64,000 nt of DNA from Drosophila pseudoobscura (Eukaryota > Arthropoda > Insecta > Diptera > Drosophilidae). Under the pieces are notes generated by a model. That model was not told where the DNA came from and made no database searches. It was given only the letters and a program-made list of their open reading frames with translations. The position numbers and the translations under genes are program-made. Shown here one piece after another: positions 23,205 to 35,395 of the stretch. The first letter of the stretch is position 1; each line of letters begins with the position of its first letter. The stretch spans positions 7,192,001-7,256,000 of the forward strand of contig NC_046680.1 of assembly GCF_009870125.1 (NCBI RefSeq), read 5' to 3'.

Positions 23205-24228
23205 ATGAAGTACGCAGGGACTTTGATTCTGGTTCTAGCGGCATGCCACGTTGATGGATCCCTGCGATTTCTCGAAGATCATTGCAGTTCAAACTTGCGA
23301 CTCCACAGCAAACTCCATCTTATCGGAGGAGATGATGCCGAACTATTTTCGACACCATGGATGGCATATCTGCATCGAAATGGGAATTTTATTTGCGGCG
23401 GAACCCTCATTACCTATCGTTTGTATTTCCTTTTGTGAATATTTGATTGAAGCTTAAATTCATGCATTCATTGATTTCAGGCTTTGTTCTCACTGCTGCG
23501 CATTGTAGAAAGTTGGACGAGCAAATGTAAATACAATCTTTTTAAAGCACACAGATAATAGATACTTTATGCCTACAGAGTGGTGAGACTGGGAGAATAC
23601 GATGCCAGAACGCAGATAGATTGCAGAGATCGAACATGCGCACTTCCCTTTGAAGACCATGAAGTCGAGTCCTTTCATTCGCATCCCTCCTACACGACGA
23701 TCAAGCACTTCGATATAGCTCTCGTTAAACTCAAGACAAGGGTGGTAGAGCAAAGTATTACCATTATAGTATATCCAATATCAAAGATTGATAAGCATCT
23801 TTGTTCTAGTCAACATCACACCGATCTGTCTGCTGTTGGACACCACGGACACATGGCAGCGTTATGTAGATTCCATTCAACAGTTTTCTGTGGCCGGCTG
23901 GGGCATGACCGAAGCGGGGTCGCTTAGCCACGTTCTCAAGACGGCAAAAGTCACGAAGGTTGACGGGTTAACCTGCCTGGCTGACTTTGGTTTTGAAGTC
24001 GATCAGAGTCACATCTGTGCCGGGGATCCCGCTCGCCATACGTGCTACGGAGACTCTGGCGGCCCATTATTTGCAACAATAAGCGAAGATTTGGTGGACT
24101 ACAACGTTCAGTTTGGGATTGTCAGCTACGGAGAGAACCCTTGCCAAGGCGTGGGTGTATTCACGAATGTTAAAAGCTATATTCCATGGATCGAACACAC
24201 CATAAACAGGACAAACACTGTAGCATAA
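23205..24228 (+). CDS. secreted trypsin-fold serine protease, copy 2
   Basis: Four exons: 23205-23418, 23481-23526, 23579-23754 and 23810-24228, giving 284 residues. It has the same signal peptide and catalytic triad (TAAHC, FDIALVKL, GDSGGP) as its neighbours. Its pro-region has diverged: the residue before LIGG is His (HSKLH|LIGG), so the basic P1 residue needed for normal zymogen activation is missing. It could be a zymogen-locked protein, or be cut at the Lys two residues earlier, which would not free a proper LIGG N-terminus. Residue 189 is His. The spacer between copies 1 and 2 lacks about 240 bp present before copies 1 and 3. Introns 2 and 3 differ from those of copies 1 and 3. Confidence 0.87.
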
Positions 24229-24710
24229 GAAATATATTGAGGTTACATTTTGGTAGTGAAATATATCAACTACAGATGCATGCTTGTCATCTGCTAGGCA
24301 TCGTATGTGAACAGGATGAGCCAGGGATCAACAGTATCTGGGGTTTTTCCTCTGCCTGTAGTCAACCCTAAGCGGATTGGACGCCATCGCACAGCATCGC
24401 ATCGCAATTAGAAATGATTAGAGTGACGCCAAAATCAATTAGGTAAAAAAGGAGCACACGCAGGAAAAACTCAATATATTTTCCCCAAAATCGACAACTG
24501 CAGATAGACAGGAAATTATGTAGAAGCATGTCAGATGGCAATGGGACACCGCCTCAAAGTGAAGGCGAGTGCAGTGGCTTTTGAGGTCGCTAGGTTATCT
24601 GGAGCTACTGCGAACTCGACTTTATAGGTTCTGAGAATAGATTCGCAAAACGAGTATATGTTTTCGCATCATCCATCAGCTTCCATCAGTATCATTTCGA
24701 TTCTTCCGCG

Positions 24711-25737
24711 ATGAAGTACGCAGGGACTTTGATTCTGGTTCTAGCGGCATGCCACGTTGTTGGAGCCCTGCGATTTCTCGAACGTCGTTGCACCTCAAAG
24801 TCGCGACACCGTCGCCGACTTATAGGAGGAGTTGATGCCAAACTATTTTCGACACCATGGATGGCATATCTGCATCGAAATGGGAATTTTATTTGCGGCG
24901 GATCCCTCATCACCTATCGTTTGTATTTCCTTTTGTGTATATTTGATTGAAGCTTAAATTCCTGCATTCATTGATTTCAGGCTTCGTTCTCACTGCTGCG
25001 CATTGTAGAAAGTTGGACGAGCAAATGTAAGTAAAACCATAGATCCATAGATACTTTAAACGCATTTCTTCTTCCTACAGAGTGGTGCGACTGGGCGAAT
25101 ACGATGTCGATACACAGATAGATTGCAGAGATCGAGGATGCGCACTTCCCTTTGAAGACCATGAAGTCGAGTCCTTTTATTCCCATCCCTCCTACACGAC
25201 GATCAAGCACTTCGATATAGCTCTCGTTAAACTCAAGACAAGGGTGGTAGAGCAAAGTAATACCACCGAAAACATATGTACATCCCATATCATACATTGA
25301 TAAGCATGTTTCTTCTAGACAACATCACACCGATCTGTCTGCTGTTGGACACCACGGACACATGGCAGCGTTATGTAGATTCCATTCAACAGTTTTCTGT
25401 GGCAGGCTGGGGCTGGACCGAAGCGGGTTCGTTTAGCCACGTTCTCAAGACGGCGAATGTCACGCAGGTCGACCAGTTCACCTGCCTGGCTGACTTTGGT
25501 TTTGAAGTCGATCAGAGTCACATCTGTGCCGGGGATCCCGCTCGCCATACGTGCTACGGAGACTCTGGCGGCCCATTGTTTGCAACAATAAGCCAAGATT
25601 TGGTGGACTACAACGTTCAGTTTGGGATTGTCAGCTACGGAGAGAACCCTTGCCAAGGCGTGGGTGTATTCACGAATGTTAAAAGCTATATTCCATGGAT
25701 CGAACACACCATAAACAGGGCAAACACTGTAGCATAA
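24711..25737 (+). CDS. secreted trypsin-fold serine protease, copy 3 (mosaic)
   Basis: Four exons: 24711-24918, 24981-25026, 25081-25256 and 25319-25737, giving 282 residues. Signal peptide, RRR|LIGG activation site, and His, Asp and Ser triad all present; residue 189 is His. Exons 1-3 and introns 2-3 are almost identical to copy 1, whereas exon 4 from about 25415 onward matches copy 2 (TEAGS, VLKTA, LADFGF, CYGDSGGP, CQGVG). It is therefore a recombinant of the two, from gene conversion or unequal exchange. Function as for copy 1. Confidence 0.88.
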
Positions 25738-25789
25738 GAAATATATTGATGTTACATTTTGGCAGTGAAATATATCAACTACAGATGCA

Positions 25790-26070
25790 TGCTTGTCTGC
25801 TAGGCATCGTATGTGAACAGGATGAGCCAGGAATCAAGAGTATCTGGGGTTTTTCCTCTGCCTGTAGGTAACCCTAAGCGGATTGGACGCCATCGAACAG
25901 CATCGGATCGCAATTAGAAATGATTAGAGCGACGCCGAAATCAATTAGGTAAAAAAGGAGCACACGCAGGAAAAACTCAGTTTATTTGCCGAGAGATCGA
26001 CAACTGCTGATAAACAAGCCATTAGATGCACTTGAGATCGCAACAGGACACCACTTCAAAGGTGGAACAT
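25790..26070. repeat. partial fourth protease-unit spacer
   Basis: Matches the spacer before copy 1 (about 21550-21830) and before copy 3 (about 24285-24560), but no fourth gene follows. This is the expected remnant at the end of an array made by unequal crossing-over. Confidence 0.75.
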
Positions 26071-27413
26071 CTGCGCTGCAATTTGAGTGCAGGACCATCC
26101 TGAGGTGCCTTTCCTCACGTACATATACGCGTGCCCGACGTGGGCGTTATCCTGGAACTCGATCGATTGGATGGCATTTCCAAAGAAGTACTGTCGTAAC
26201 CCGAGTCATCATCTCACTTCACGCTTTGGCCTATGACATGCGAGGAGCCAAAGGATTCAGTATGAAAGAAGGAGGGCATACACGCACTTGACAGCCAGTC
26301 ACATGTCTGGCCACAGACCATATGCTACGATATGCTACGATCTGCTCCGATCCTCAGAGGACCTCGCCTTGGCATGCGAGTCAGACCGCTTCGATCCTGC
26401 GGCTGTCACTCCGAAAACAGAGAGAGGAAGCCCTAAGGTCTGGAATCATTTACATTGAAATGCTTTCAATGCGAGGCAGGAAAAAGGATTTCCTGTAATT
26501 ACTGAGAGTCCATGGATGCGCTGGATATACTCGTGTGTATGCTCGTTGGCTGCGTAATTAGTCAGCGGGGAAAATTCTCAAAAAATTAATGAATCAGTGA
26601 GTGAATGAATGAATGCATTATTAATATGTGGAAGTGCTATGTACACAGTGCACGCTCGAAAGAAGTACTACCCTTGGGTGGAAAGAAGCAACGGAAAGAG
26701 GGAAGTGCCTTACTTTAGTTTCCAGTAGTTTTTCCAATCCCTTGTCTACAGAAGTTCGTTTTAGCGAGTGCTCACTTTTCCATACCATGTACACATGTTT
26801 CGGTTTTGGTAACGAAGTGTGAAATGATAAATTGATGGAAAATGGTAATGGAAATTTGAATAAATTGGGTGACAAGTCAAAGGTCCACCACGATGAGTTT
26901 TCCTCTAATGGGGAAATGGTATTTGAAGTTGAAATCTAATGAACACCCGATGACAGCCGCTCAGGGTTGGAACATGAAAGGGATAAACCATGGGGGTTTC
27001 CTGTCACTCTCACGCTGAATTTCCATGTTGAATCGCTCTTCTATAAAGTCGCTTAATCTCTAAACAAAAACCATCGAATCCAGCAGAAGTTAGCCCACAT
27101 TTCCCATCCTGTTGGCCCTTTTCGATCTCTGAAACCTTTTCATTGACCTCAGAGATGTTGACTCAATCAGCTTAACAGTCGGAGCCGAGCCAGAAATGCG
27201 GGTCGGGCATCGTACTGCCAGATACAAACGATCTACAAATATGTCCACAGCTGGCGGGCCAAAACAGCTGAGAGACAAAGAGAGAGAGAGCGAGAGAGAG
27301 CAAGCCCACAGTGAGCGCACGAGAGGGAGGTCTATTGTGCGCACAGAGAGAGCGAGAGAGAGAGAGAGAGACGAGCCGAGGCAACAAAACTCGCTGCACA
27401 GACACGATCGCTA
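26071..27413. other. intergenic upstream of edl
   Basis: No gene seen. The last 150 bases (about 27270-27375) are rich in GAGAG runs, typical of GAGA-factor-bound promoter-proximal DNA. Confidence 0.5.
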
Positions 27414-27447
27414 TCAGTCGAAAACGCTGAGTGCGCGCGAACAGACC
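27414..27447 (+). promoter_or_regulatory. edl: edl core promoter: Inr plus DPE
   Basis: TCAGTC at 27414-27419 fits the initiator consensus with A+1 at 27416. AGACC at 27443-27447 fits the downstream promoter element RGWYV exactly at +28 to +32. No TATA box precedes it. GAGA runs lie just upstream. The exact Inr-DPE spacing makes this a strong TATA-less promoter prediction. Confidence 0.7.
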
Positions 27448-27979
27448 GCAGATACAGATACACCAAAGCACGAGCGCATTACTCATCCGTCAGATACGAA
27501 GATACTCGCAGTCGCACACACAACATTGCAGTTTGCAAACTGGATTTACCACCCAAAAACCAAAAGCCACAAATCGTGTTAAGTGAAAAACGAAGCAAAT
27601 TGCAGCAGCAGCAGCAAACAACAACAAAAACTTTCAAAACTCGAGCCAAAGCGAAATAGAAAAAGTAGTTCAAAGCGTGAAAAATACGTTACATGCTGCA
27701 AAAATTGTGAAACGTATCCGAGAGATACAAAAGAGACAGACAGAGAGAGAGAGAGAGAGAGAGCGCTTGAAGCGAAAGCCAAGACAAGCGACAAAAAGTG
27801 CAATTTCTAAAAATATAATATACATATCAAAAAAATATAGTTAATAATTCCAAGCAGGAAGCTTCCATCAACAAAAGAGATAGCTCGTAAAAACGTAAAC
27901 AAATCGGAAGTTCCACTATCGAAGCGGATTGCCAAAACAAACTATTGTTGGATTAACATTCGTTCATTTTCCGATCAAG
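27416..27979 (+). other. edl: edl 5' UTR exon
   Basis: A-rich leader with CAG and CAA repeats and a GA run, ending at a GTAAGT donor (27980). It contains at least one very short upstream reading frame (ATG about 27693). Splicing to the acceptor at 32911 places the coding exon 24 nt before its ATG. The link between this exon and edl is inferred from strand, distance and the lack of another gene. Confidence 0.6.
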
Positions 27980-28960
27980 GTAAGTTGGTTTACATATTTT
28001 CGAGCGAAGTCAGGCTTCGTTTATGGCCCTCGTTACCACTCCAACCAACCAAAAAAATACCCAAAAATCGATTTGAAGGTTCAATCCATTAGCCAGCATT
28101 TTGTTGGTGGGTCAGACTGTTTTGTTTTTTGTGGCTTTGGCTAATTGACCTCTAAAGATGTGCTCCAAAGTGTTGCCAGCATTAGGCCTGACAGATATAT
28201 TTAAGTCTGTAGAGTTATTGGAAAGATTATAGTAGTTCAAAGATTTTAAGGTCAGCACAAAAGTTCGATGAAGTTTTTGAACAAGCTCAAATCTTTTTTA
28301 AAGGGATAAACCAATGTTAAATCTTTTTTTTTTAGTAAAACACAGCTAATGAATATTTCAAAGACCTTAAAGTCTATGTGAAAGATTTCTTTGAAGTGCA
28401 GCTGCAAACATCTCAAGATAATGAAGATTTAGTACAAGTTAAGAACCATCTTACAGGTTTACTCAAAGTTAAGCGGCTTTAGTCTTTATTTCAAGCCAAA
28501 ACATTTGTAGTAGGACAGCAGAAATCTCTCTCCTAAGAACGGTATAGAGAAAGAGAATGGAGAGAACCGCAACGTGGAAAACACCACTACCACTGCCCCA
28601 TACACACGCACACACACGCACACACGCACACAAAGCGACACTTAAAATACCAAGACGGCAGCTGCAAAAAAGAAATTTTTGTGGCCAAGTCGATAAAGAT
28701 GCATTCAGCTCGATTGTTAGCCTCCCTCCGCTGTGGTCTGGTCTGCTCTGTTCTGTTCTGCGGCTCTCCTTCAGGGCTCCGTTCTGTTCTGCTTCTCCTC
28801 CTTATTGAATGCGCGCGCATGCGCAAAGGATATGCGCAGAGGGATGGAGATGGAGACCTACAATGAAAGGGAGGGTGAGCAGCACACACACACGCACACA
28901 TCTCTGTATTCTCTGTAATCTTTGCAGCTGCAGGACAGACCGAATGTGCACCTGGTCCCG

Positions 28961-29003
28961 CAGTCCGTAGTCCGCAGTCCGCAGTCCGCAGTCCGCAGTC
29001 CGC
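28961..29003. repeat. heptamer tandem repeat (CAGTCCG)n
   Basis: Six tandem copies of a 7-bp unit, one with a C-to-T change. Confidence 0.85.
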
Positions 29004-30368
29004 AAAGCGCCTTAATTAATTTCCCCCAGCTGACTCACCTCCAGCTCCAGTCCCGAAAGGAAATGACAAACCGCTGACCGACTTGAACGCCTTCTACTCT
29101 ATTGACGTCTTATCAGTCTTCACCTCCGGGGGGCCAACTTCCTGCTGCATGCCTCACTACACCTTGACACGTGCCTCCCTCCCCTTGATTTAGTCGTACT
29201 CTCCCACTGAACAACTTAAAAGACTCCGAGAGGCTATTCCGAGATGCATTTGGCGCCATTTGGCCGTACACGCGGCTGTATTTTCCTGAACGCATCAGCG
29301 ACAACAAGACCGAAAGTCGTCACACATCCGTCCATCACGACAGCGACAGCGCTGTGGGGCTGCAGCACTGATGGGGAAATGATGAATGGGGGACAAGCGA
29401 CGGCGACTGTCAGTGTGCAGACGTCGGGCAGACGGCGATCCCGATTCCGCCGCCGCCGCCAGACGCAGCCGCCTCGATGGCGTTACATGATTTGTAATAT
29501 CAGCAAACATACGTCACAACAGCAACAGCAACAGCAACAGCAACAGAAACGGCAAGAAGAACATCAGCAAAAGCCACGACAACAGCAACATGTGCATAAA
29601 TGGAATCCGGTTCGGCTGCTTGAGTGCGACTGCGGCTGGCAAAAATGTTTATTTTTAAAAAAATATTCAGCAGATTATCATCTGTCGTCTGGTGTTTTTG
29701 CATCGCTTGTACTCCGATGAATGGACGAGTTTATTGCCTTGAAATCTAGCCAAGAAAATAGACAAAACCATTTTGCGTTTGCATCATGTTTAATCATGTT
29801 TACAGGATTTACACGAATGGTAAACAAAATGATAATTATCTGACAAGAGATGTAAACTTTTCTATTGAAATGCAATTTTATTCGGCAATTAGAGAGCAGC
29901 ACTGAGGATCCCAAAGACTAGGCAAACTTAAATTTAAATTTAAATTTCTATTTAATTTGAATTTAAATGAAAGAGGAAGGTCTCCCATTTTTGAAGATGA
30001 TAAACGTGTAAATAATAAGCGAATTATGTCAGCTTCCATGATAAATGTACCAAGAATCTGTATTGAGAAAGCGGAAATGCGAGATGTGGGAGCGGATGAA
30101 GGAAAAGGAGATTGCCATGGGATGGGACCCGTCGTAAACACCCGCCGACAGAACAGAACAGAGCAGAGCAGATCAGACAAGACACAAGCCGACACGAAAA
30201 TACACATACAACACTCGTACATACATATTTGTGGATAGCAAATTACGCACTTAAAGTGCTCGCCAAAATGACAGGAAACGCGTCATTTTTACGAACTTCA
30301 AATTACGATTTTTTACGTTTCGTTTGTCTTTTGCACACTCAAAGACGGCATGTCCCCAGGTCCCAATT

Positions 30369-30390
30369 GTGTGTGTGTGTGTGTGTGTAT
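30369..30390. repeat. GT dinucleotide run
   Basis: About ten GT units; ordinary microsatellite. A second GT run lies near 30600-30620. Confidence 0.85.
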
Positions 30391-31190
30391 GTTTGCGTGG
30401 TTGTTTGTTTAGTAGCTGCCACTAAGTAGCTACGAAAGACAGGGACAGGCAGAGACAGAGGTAATGGTGCAAAGTGCAAACATACAAAAAGACTGACAGA
30501 GCGAGAGCGAGAACGCCCTTTAAGCTATGAGTATATTTCGTGAATGTAATTAAAACTGGCGCAAGTATCGCACATTTCCTCATTTATCTGCACTTGTGTG
30601 CGTGTGTGTGTGTGTGTGTCAGTATTTCCTTGGAAAAAACAGACAGAGAGAGAGAGAGACGAACAGGGTGCGAGGGTAAACTGCATCCTGTGTGCGAAGG
30701 CGGAGGCGGATATGCGAGCATTGCACAGTCGATTCATTCCACTTCCTGTCATTGACTTTGTCAACGGACAAAGCGAACACCAAATAGTAACAGAAAACCA
30801 TTTCCCCTGCCCTGCCATCTAACCCCAAGACAAGACAACGACGAAGCGTGAAAATGCGACGCGTGCTCAACACGAGTTCTGTTCTCGATCAGGCGAATGT
30901 CATTGCCACGATGCCATGTGCTCCCGCCTCTGCCCCCGCCACTGCTGCTACTGTTCCTGCCACAACGAATCAATCACTCTGTGGGTGAACGACATTCCCG
31001 TGTTCGAATCACGAAACGGAAGCCCCGCCGACATTTGGCATTTGATGAGGAATAATCGTAGTCATCGTCGTCTCACCTACAAGCTTTTCACACGCTTTTC
31101 CTTTGACTTCTCCGACCCGAATCGTGGCAGTGGCAACCCATCCAGCGCTGTGCCCCACCACTTTTCATCTCTACAATTTGAATTCGAAAT

Positions 31191-31645
31191 CGCCTGAAGT
31201 TCGGCAATAGTTGGAATCATTCTCCTGCGGGGGGCTACGATCTCCCACCTCTACCTATCTTCTAATGCTGTCCCTTGGAATAGTTTATGGCATCCGCTTT
31301 AGTGAGTCACCATTCGGGTGATAAGCGTGGGCCGTAATGGGGGCTTTTGGTGGAGCATTAGTCCCATCTAAGAATTCGATTGGGAGCTCATTCAACCTGC
31401 TCCGGTGCACCAACATGTTTAGCATAAACATATTTTCGGGTCCAGAGCATACGACCCCAACAACAAGTGGCATTCATTGCCCTTCCCAAAGCGATGTGTG
31501 TGGTGGTTCCGACAACTCTTTCCATATTCTGTTGATTCAGCAGTTCATTTGTTTGCCGCATAGCCCATGGTATCCAGAATTTCGTGGGAAATGTAGCGCC
31601 CTTCCAGTGCCACTGCCGCTGGCAGCGGACTGTGTAATTAAAACT
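31191..31645 (+). repeat. inverted repeat flanking edl, left arm
   Basis: Aligns with the reverse complement of 36398-36924. In the best 112-bp core (about 31259-31370) I count eight mismatches. Other parts carry indels. It lies in the edl intron. Both arms have in-frame stops, so no protein is supported. Confidence 0.85.
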
Positions 31646-32935
31646 GATTCCCTCTACAGCGAGGCGACTCCTTTACGCACTTCCTTGGACGGAAGCTCGC
31701 TTGGGTATTCCGGAAAACTATTAAAAGGTTCGCCCCGGCGCTGGCCCCGCTTCCTCTGTCCTCTGACTGTTCCCCAGTCAGAGGAGCCCTTAAATCTCGG
31801 CACTCGGAGCTGGGCCGCCGGCTTCCGCTCTCTTGGCTTCCCTTCCCCTTCTCCTTCTCCATCCCGTTCTCATTCCCATTGCCATTTCCACTTCCATTCG
31901 CATTCGCATTCGCATTGACACCTTTTATGCCGTCCGTCGGCGGATGTTCCCTTGCCGATTCAAAATCGGTCTTTGTTTTGCTCGCCTCTTTCGCAGCTGC
32001 CAATTGGGAGGGTAATTATTTCCGCTCTTCCGCTCTTCCTCCGTCTCCGCCGCCGTTCCGTTCCGTTCCATTCCGTTCTGTCTACGGTCTGTTGGTAATC
32101 GCAATCGCAGTCGTTCTCTGCCTGCGTTTCTATGTCAGATCCGTCCGCCTCTCCCGCCCCCCCCGTCCGCTCTCTGTCAGCAGAATGTGACCGCTGATCG
32201 ATATGACAGCAGCGCTGGGTAATCATTATTCAGCGCTTCCTTTCGCGTGCGACCCGACGCCTCGATGCGGATGACGCCCATTTCTGCCATCCGCCAACAA
32301 GGTCAGATTTAATAACAAAATATCATTTCATACAGAGAGAGAGAGAGACAGCCAGAGAAGAAGAGAAAGAGCGAGAGCGAGAGAGAGGGGGACAGAACCC
32401 GCAAAGTTCTTCCATTACGAACTTTGGATACTCTAAGTGGAGTGGCAAATGAGTAAACCCCCATGACTAACTTGCGGATGAGTACTATTCGACTCCCTGT
32501 AATCCTGGAGCAAACGGGTATACTGCCTTCGGCTGGGTGTATGTGACAGGCCTATAGAACCCATGGATCTCAGGGATATCAGTTGTAGATACAATTATAT
32601 TTCTTTCTATGAAAGAGCACACAGATATCAAATCAGCTCAGAGGGTATCTCCTAGTCGTCGCTGCATCTCATCCATTGATTCGTTTTATGCGTGTTAGTA
32701 TTTGTATTTATATTTTCGCTGCCGTTGCGATTAAAACAATTGCCAGCTCGTGAAAGCATTTCCGTCACCCAGCCCAGCCCCATGTGCATTAACCCCCTTT
32801 CCGCTGCCACGCCCCGCCCAACTCCCCTTCCGCCAGGGGCTCCCGCCCCTTGAGCGACAAGTGAGTCACCGCCATTAATCGCAAAAATGCCTCTCTTTCT
32901 TTCACTTGCAGACAAGAACGCGACCCACAATCACC

Positions 32936-33472
32936 ATGCAAGTGGAGGCCAGCTATCCAAAGTATGCCGGACGTGTCCCGCCCCTGGATCTGTCCCAGGT
33001 GAACGCCGCCCAGGAGCTGTGGGCCGTGGGCAGTGGGACGCCAACAACGCCATCGTCCAAGCGTCACCACCACCACCACCATCCCTACCACCACGTGCTG
33101 GACAAGTGTCGCGGCGGCGTGTCGCTGCTGAGCTCCGACGACCACAACAACAACCGATTGAGCATGACGGGATCGGGTGACGACATCATGATGAGCCCCA
33201 CGACCAGCCTGCCGCATCCCATGGGATCGGATGGCCTGCCGCTGGATCCCCGCGACTGGACGCGGGCCGACGTGTGGAAGTGGCTGATCAACATGGCCGT
33301 CTCCGAGGGCCTGGAGGTGACGCCCGAGCTGCCACAGAAGTTCCCCATGAACGGCAAGGCGCTCTGCCTGATGAGCCTCGACATGTACCTGTGCCGGGTG
33401 CCCGTCGGCGGCAAGATGCTCTACCGGGACTTCCGCGTGCGCCTGGCCCGCGCCATGGCCGTGCTCTCCTAG
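32936..33472 (+). CDS. edl: Edl/Mae: SAM (Pointed) domain ETS modulator
   Basis: A single coding exon gives 178 residues, close to the known fly protein length. The acceptor (ends 32911) precedes the ATG by 24 nt. Residues about 100-175 form a SAM/Pointed domain: DPRDWTRADVWKWLINMAVSEGL, FPMNGKALCLMSLDMYLCRVP and GKMLYRDFRVRLARA are its helices. There is no ETS DNA-binding domain, which gives the gene its name. A His run lies at 44-49. Edl binds the SAM domains of the ETS factors Yan and Pointed, blocks Yan polymerisation and Pnt-P2 activation, and tunes Ras/MAPK output in the nucleus (established for the fly protein). The coding region is markedly GC-rich at third positions compared with its surroundings. 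A likely poly(A) signal follows at 33614. Confidence 0.93.
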   Translation: MQVEASYPKYAGRVPPLDLSQVNAAQELWAVGSGTPTTPSSKRHHHHHHPYHHVLDKCRGGVSLLSSDDHNNNRLSMTGSGDDIMMSPTTSLPHPMGSDGLPLDPRDWTRADVWKWLINMAVSEGLEVTPELPQKFPMNGKALCLMSLDMYLCRVPVGGKMLYRDFRVRLARAMAVLS

Positions 33473-33613
33473 GGGACCTCACGGTACCCCACCCGTACCG
33501 AGGTCCTTCACCTTCTCACTGGTTGTACATACTCTAGGGTTCGCTTAGGCTAGTTTTAGTTCAGTTAGTTGTAATGACTAGTCGCTAGTGCTCTCGTTGA
33601 TTAAGTCTTAGCC

Positions 33614-33619
33614 ATTAAA
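33614..33619 (+). terminator. edl: poly(A) signal variant of edl
   Basis: ATTAAA about 140 bp after the stop codon; the common variant hexamer. Confidence 0.45.
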
Positions 33620-35366
33620 TCTGCATTTCGATGTTGTCAAAGAAGCTCTGGCTCTTGCTCTGGCTCTGGTTCTCTTCTTTTATTTGAGTTGAATCTGGAG
33701 CGGAAGTGGAGCTCAAATGCTGTCCTATTAGTTGATTAAGTTCGCATCTGATGAAAATATAAAATGAAATTTTATAAATGAAAACGTGGCTTGGCTTTGC
33801 ATCTGTAATTGGAGATGGAATGGAAATATAAAAGTTTCAAGTATGAGATGAAATCGAAGATATATAAATAAATTTCTGTGTACCCAACTAAGGAAACTAA
33901 GGATCGAATTTCCACTCACAAATATAGATATGAAGATCTATACATATAATCCCTACATGTATGACGCTGAAACATGAGAAATCAAGTGGCAGAATGTACT
34001 CATATAAATTTGTAGATATGGAAAGAGCATTGATTTACAATCCACAGTTAGAGGGGAATGCTTTGTCGATTCTTTGGCATCTAAATTCTTGGTAGGCATA
34101 TTAAATATATAGTCGTTATAGTCGAGTATCCACTGCTGCATCCAAGTTCTTTAGTCTTTTAGTCTCTGAGGCCACTCACTAGCTGTGAATTTTAGAATAA
34201 ATGTGGTTTATTTTGGTCTCTGATCTCTGTCTCCTCTCCTGTCCAACGGAACACTTACCAGGCGATACCAAATTCCTAAAAGAAGAGATCTTCTGTGCTT
34301 TATGTTCTGTTTATGTCTTTCCCAATTCCCCCAGCAAACCCGCGCATTGACAAGTGAAATACGTTTGCCCAATTAGCACATCATTAACATAAACTTAGGG
34401 ACGGGGATCGAAGGGGGGAAAAGTGCCCCCACACACTCACACAGAGGCACAGACACACACAGACAAGTGCAATAAACTCTTTGTTAGTGCTGGCCAGAAG
34501 TTAATGCCAACATTTGTTTAGGCCTAGGCCATACATAGATCAGATCACCACGAAAGTGTTTATTTTCTGAAGACCCTGTTTTCCGTGTGTGTGATTAATG
34601 GTGGACGGACTGGGCGGGGGGAATGGAGTCACTTCATAGCAAATAGAGGGGGAACGGAAAGGGGTAGCTGAGAGATCTGTCATCTATCTAACCATTCAAC
34701 CATTCATCTGGTTTTTAGAGCCATGATTCCCATTTTAGCCCCCATTTCAGTAGCAACACAGCATTTGCAAAAAACAGAAACCAAACAGTGGAAAAATTAT
34801 GACAATAACGGATAACGATAATCAGCATCGGTAGTCAAATAGAACCCGGATGGATAGATAGAAAGATATATACATACATAGCGATAGAGAGGGAATGAGA
34901 GAGATAGATAGAGGGAGAGAGAATTCAAAGCGCTCCATCCGCCCGTGCATCCGCTCATTTCATTTGGGTTTTTCTTTCTGTATTGTGTGTCTTCTATGAA
35001 TGAACAGACACACAGATGCATAGACAGACGCACAGATACATAGATCCATAGATACTCAGATACAGATACGTGGTTCACGTTGCTCTTCCTGCTACTGCTG
35101 CTGCTGGTGCTGCTGCTGCTGCCGTTGACGCGCTCCATGTGGCTCATTGTCGCTCGATTTTTTGTAAGTTTGCATTTAGTGCAGTTTGGCTCTGTTTTCG
35201 GGAGCATCCGGGATGTAGTTAAAGGCAAAGGAAGTGAGACAAATGAGCCCCGACCTCAGCAGCTCGGGACCCAGACCCAGACACAGAGCCGAGCTGTTCA
35301 GCCGCTTACCTTGTAAAACAGATGTCGCAACCTGACACATGCCACAAAAGAAGAGGCACAGGGCAA

Positions 35367-35395
35367 CGGGCATGGGCATGGGCATGGGCATGGGC
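35367..35395. repeat. GGGCAT hexamer run
   Basis: Four to five tandem GGGCAT units. Confidence 0.85.

Larger units (their letters stand above)
27980..32911 (+). other. edl: edl intron 1
   Basis: Large intron with no supported gene. It holds CA and GT runs, a heptamer array (about 28961-29003), a CAACAG run (about 29519-29545), the left arm of an inverted repeat (31191-31645) and pentamer/hexamer simple repeats (31850-32090). Likely cis-regulatory DNA for edl. Confidence 0.5.

Noticed and set aside
25986-26291. fourth protease gene after copy 3
   Set aside because: Only the spacer is repeated; no signal peptide, TAAHC or GDSGGP follows.
30990-31030. tRNA-like GTTCGAATC T-loop motif
   Set aside because: No acceptor stem, anticodon arm or D-arm can be formed around it.
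31337-31918. 193-codon + strand frame over the left inverted-repeat arm
   Set aside because: The right arm does not keep the same frame open, and the tail is derived from a CATTCG repeat. Both arms contain stops in every candidate shared frame.
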